Source: Ifrita kowaldi
Taxonomy: Eukaryota; Chordata; Aves; Passeriformes; Cinclosomatidae
Assembly: GCA_013398055.1 (NCBI GenBank)
Contig: VZRS01010744.1
Coordinates: 243,139-307,138, forward strand
DNA length: 64,000 bases
Reading direction: 5' to 3'
In this document: positions 63,226 to 64,000 of the stretch, piece after piece
How the letters are laid out: every line of letters starts with the position of its first letter
How positions within the stretch are numbered: the first letter of the stretch is position 1
Notes under the pieces: model-generated
The model's input: only the letters and a program-made list of their open reading frames with translations
Told to the model about the DNA's origin: nothing
The model's database searches: none
Position numbers and translations under genes: made by a program

Positions 63226-63703
63226 GAAGTAGTGTTCAGATTTGTGTTCAGTTTTGGACCCATCACTAGGGAAGGACATTGGGGTGCTGGACTATGTTCA
63301 GAGAAGGGCAAAGAAGCTGGGAAGCAGCTGAAGCACAGTGTTAAGCCTGAAGTAAGGAAGCGTGAGAGGGACTTTATCACTCTCTCCAACTACCTGAAGG
63401 GAGACTGTAGTGAGGTGGGTGTCAGTCTCTTATCCTAGGTAACAAGCGGTAGACAAGGGAAATGGCCTCAACTAACCCCAGAAAAGGTTTAGAATGACTG
63501 TTAGGAAAGGCTTCTTCATCAGAGCAGTGTCAACCACCAGAAGAGGCTGCCCAGCGAAGTGGTTGAGCCACCATCCCTGGAGGTATTTAAAAGATGTGCA
63601 GATAGGGCAGTGAGGGACACAGTCTTGTCTTGAGCTTGGTGTTGCTGGGTTAATGGCTGGACTCGAAGACCTTAATGGTCATTTCAACGTATATGATTCT
63701 ATG
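63226..63703 (+). mobile_element. CR1 LINE 3' end, longest copy in window
   Basis: The plus strand follows avian CR1 for almost 480 bases: GTGTTCAGTTTTGGACCC, GAAGGACATTGGGGTGCTGG, CAGAGAAGGGCAAAGAAGCT, CTCCAACTACCTGAAGGGAG, GTGAGGTGGGTGTCAGTCTC, AGGCTGCCCAGCGAAGTGG, CCATCCCTGGAGGTATTTAA, then GGACTCGAAGACCTTAATGG and the terminal ATGATTCTATG. It covers the end of the reverse-transcriptase frame's C-terminal region and the 3' untranslated part, and is 5'-truncated. The 68-codon frame inside it (63232-63438) is CR1-derived, not a host gene. The AAAAGATGTGCAGAT stretch places it in the same variant group as the 38.6-kb copy. Confidence 0.95.
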
Positions 63704-64000
63704 TGTGAGTGTAAATCTATTTGTGTATTGTGTAGCATAAACAAGAGAAACAATTAATAAGAATGAAGCACATAATTTTAATTAAAATATCTTATGCTTG
63801 ATTGTGGTGATCAGATATATGGTACAAGAGACAGAGAGTGCTCTTAATAAGACAGTCTCTGGTGCCAATGATGTATCAGTTATGATGAGAGAAAGAAGCC
63901 TCTCCCAGGATGCCTGATTGGTTGTGGTGATGTACCCCAGTTCTGATTCTCTGGTTGGCTGTTGGTGTTAGCCACTCCCCTATACTAAGACCGACCTGCC
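63704..64000. other. Window end; possible start of a promoter or LTR
   Basis: After the CR1 tail the sequence is AT-rich to about 63830, then more balanced. GCCTGATTGGTTGTGG (63912-63927) and TCTCTGGTTGGCTG (63948-63961) are inverted CCAAT-type boxes, followed by CCCCTATACTAAGA at 63977-63990. This spacing would suit the U3 region of an LTR or a cellular promoter reading plus-ward beyond the window. The feature is cut by the edge, so nothing more can be said. Confidence 0.25.

Noticed and set aside
63232..63438. Plus-strand frame of 68 codons
   Set aside because: It coincides with a CR1 3' end and is explained by the transposon.
1..64000. Search for bacterial-type operons, CRISPR arrays, tRNA or rRNA genes
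   Set aside because: Codon structure, repeat content and base composition are those of a vertebrate genome; no regularly spaced repeats or structured RNA genes were seen.

Overview
The window looks like non-coding DNA from a bird. It is AT-rich throughout and has no intact gene. Its repeats are typical of avian genomes: several 3'-end fragments of CR1 LINEs, and two solo long terminal repeats (LTRs), each flanked by a 5-bp target-site duplication. The smaller LTR resembles ERVL-type LTRs that I recall from songbird genomes, so a passerine is likely, but the species cannot be fixed from sequence alone. Most open frames are T- or A-rich chance frames or lie inside repeats. No rRNA, tRNA, CRISPR or prokaryotic feature was seen. 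The window is best read as intergenic DNA or a very long intron.

Layout. 1-9.1 kb is mostly unique AT-rich sequence, with a MIR/CORE-SINE fossil near 5.9 kb and perfect hairpins near 6.8 and 7.5 kb. 9.1-12.2 kb carries two minus-strand CR1 tails. 12-19 kb is featureless apart from an (ATT)n tract with a duplicated 25-bp unit near 18.9 kb. 19.4-21.8 kb is a repeat cluster: a CR1 tail, a possible plus-strand CR1 tail, an 898-bp GC-rich solo LTR, then another CR1 tail. 24.9 kb holds the most exon-like short open frame of the window (38 codons between plausible splice sites). 27.3-28.3 kb has a protein-like block on the minus strand that I could not identify. 31.1-31.7 kb is the most unusual item: a broken reverse-transcriptase segment whose order of motifs matches R2 non-LTR retrotransposons, which normally live in 28S rDNA; no rDNA is visible here. 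37.7-38.8 kb has a 395-bp ERVL-like solo LTR and a CR1 tail. 45.5-46.7 kb has two remnants of short palindromic DNA transposons. 61.2-62.0 kb is a GC-richer block with a minus-strand polyadenylation signal, perhaps a third LTR. 63.2-63.7 kb is the longest CR1 tail, on the plus strand. The last 150 bases have two inverted CCAAT boxes and a TATA-like word and may open another element or promoter beyond the edge.

No set of genes working together can be inferred. The value of the window is as a record of old and younger transposition in a gene-poor region, with a few candidates (one exon, one pseudogene block, several hairpins) that need homology or expression data.
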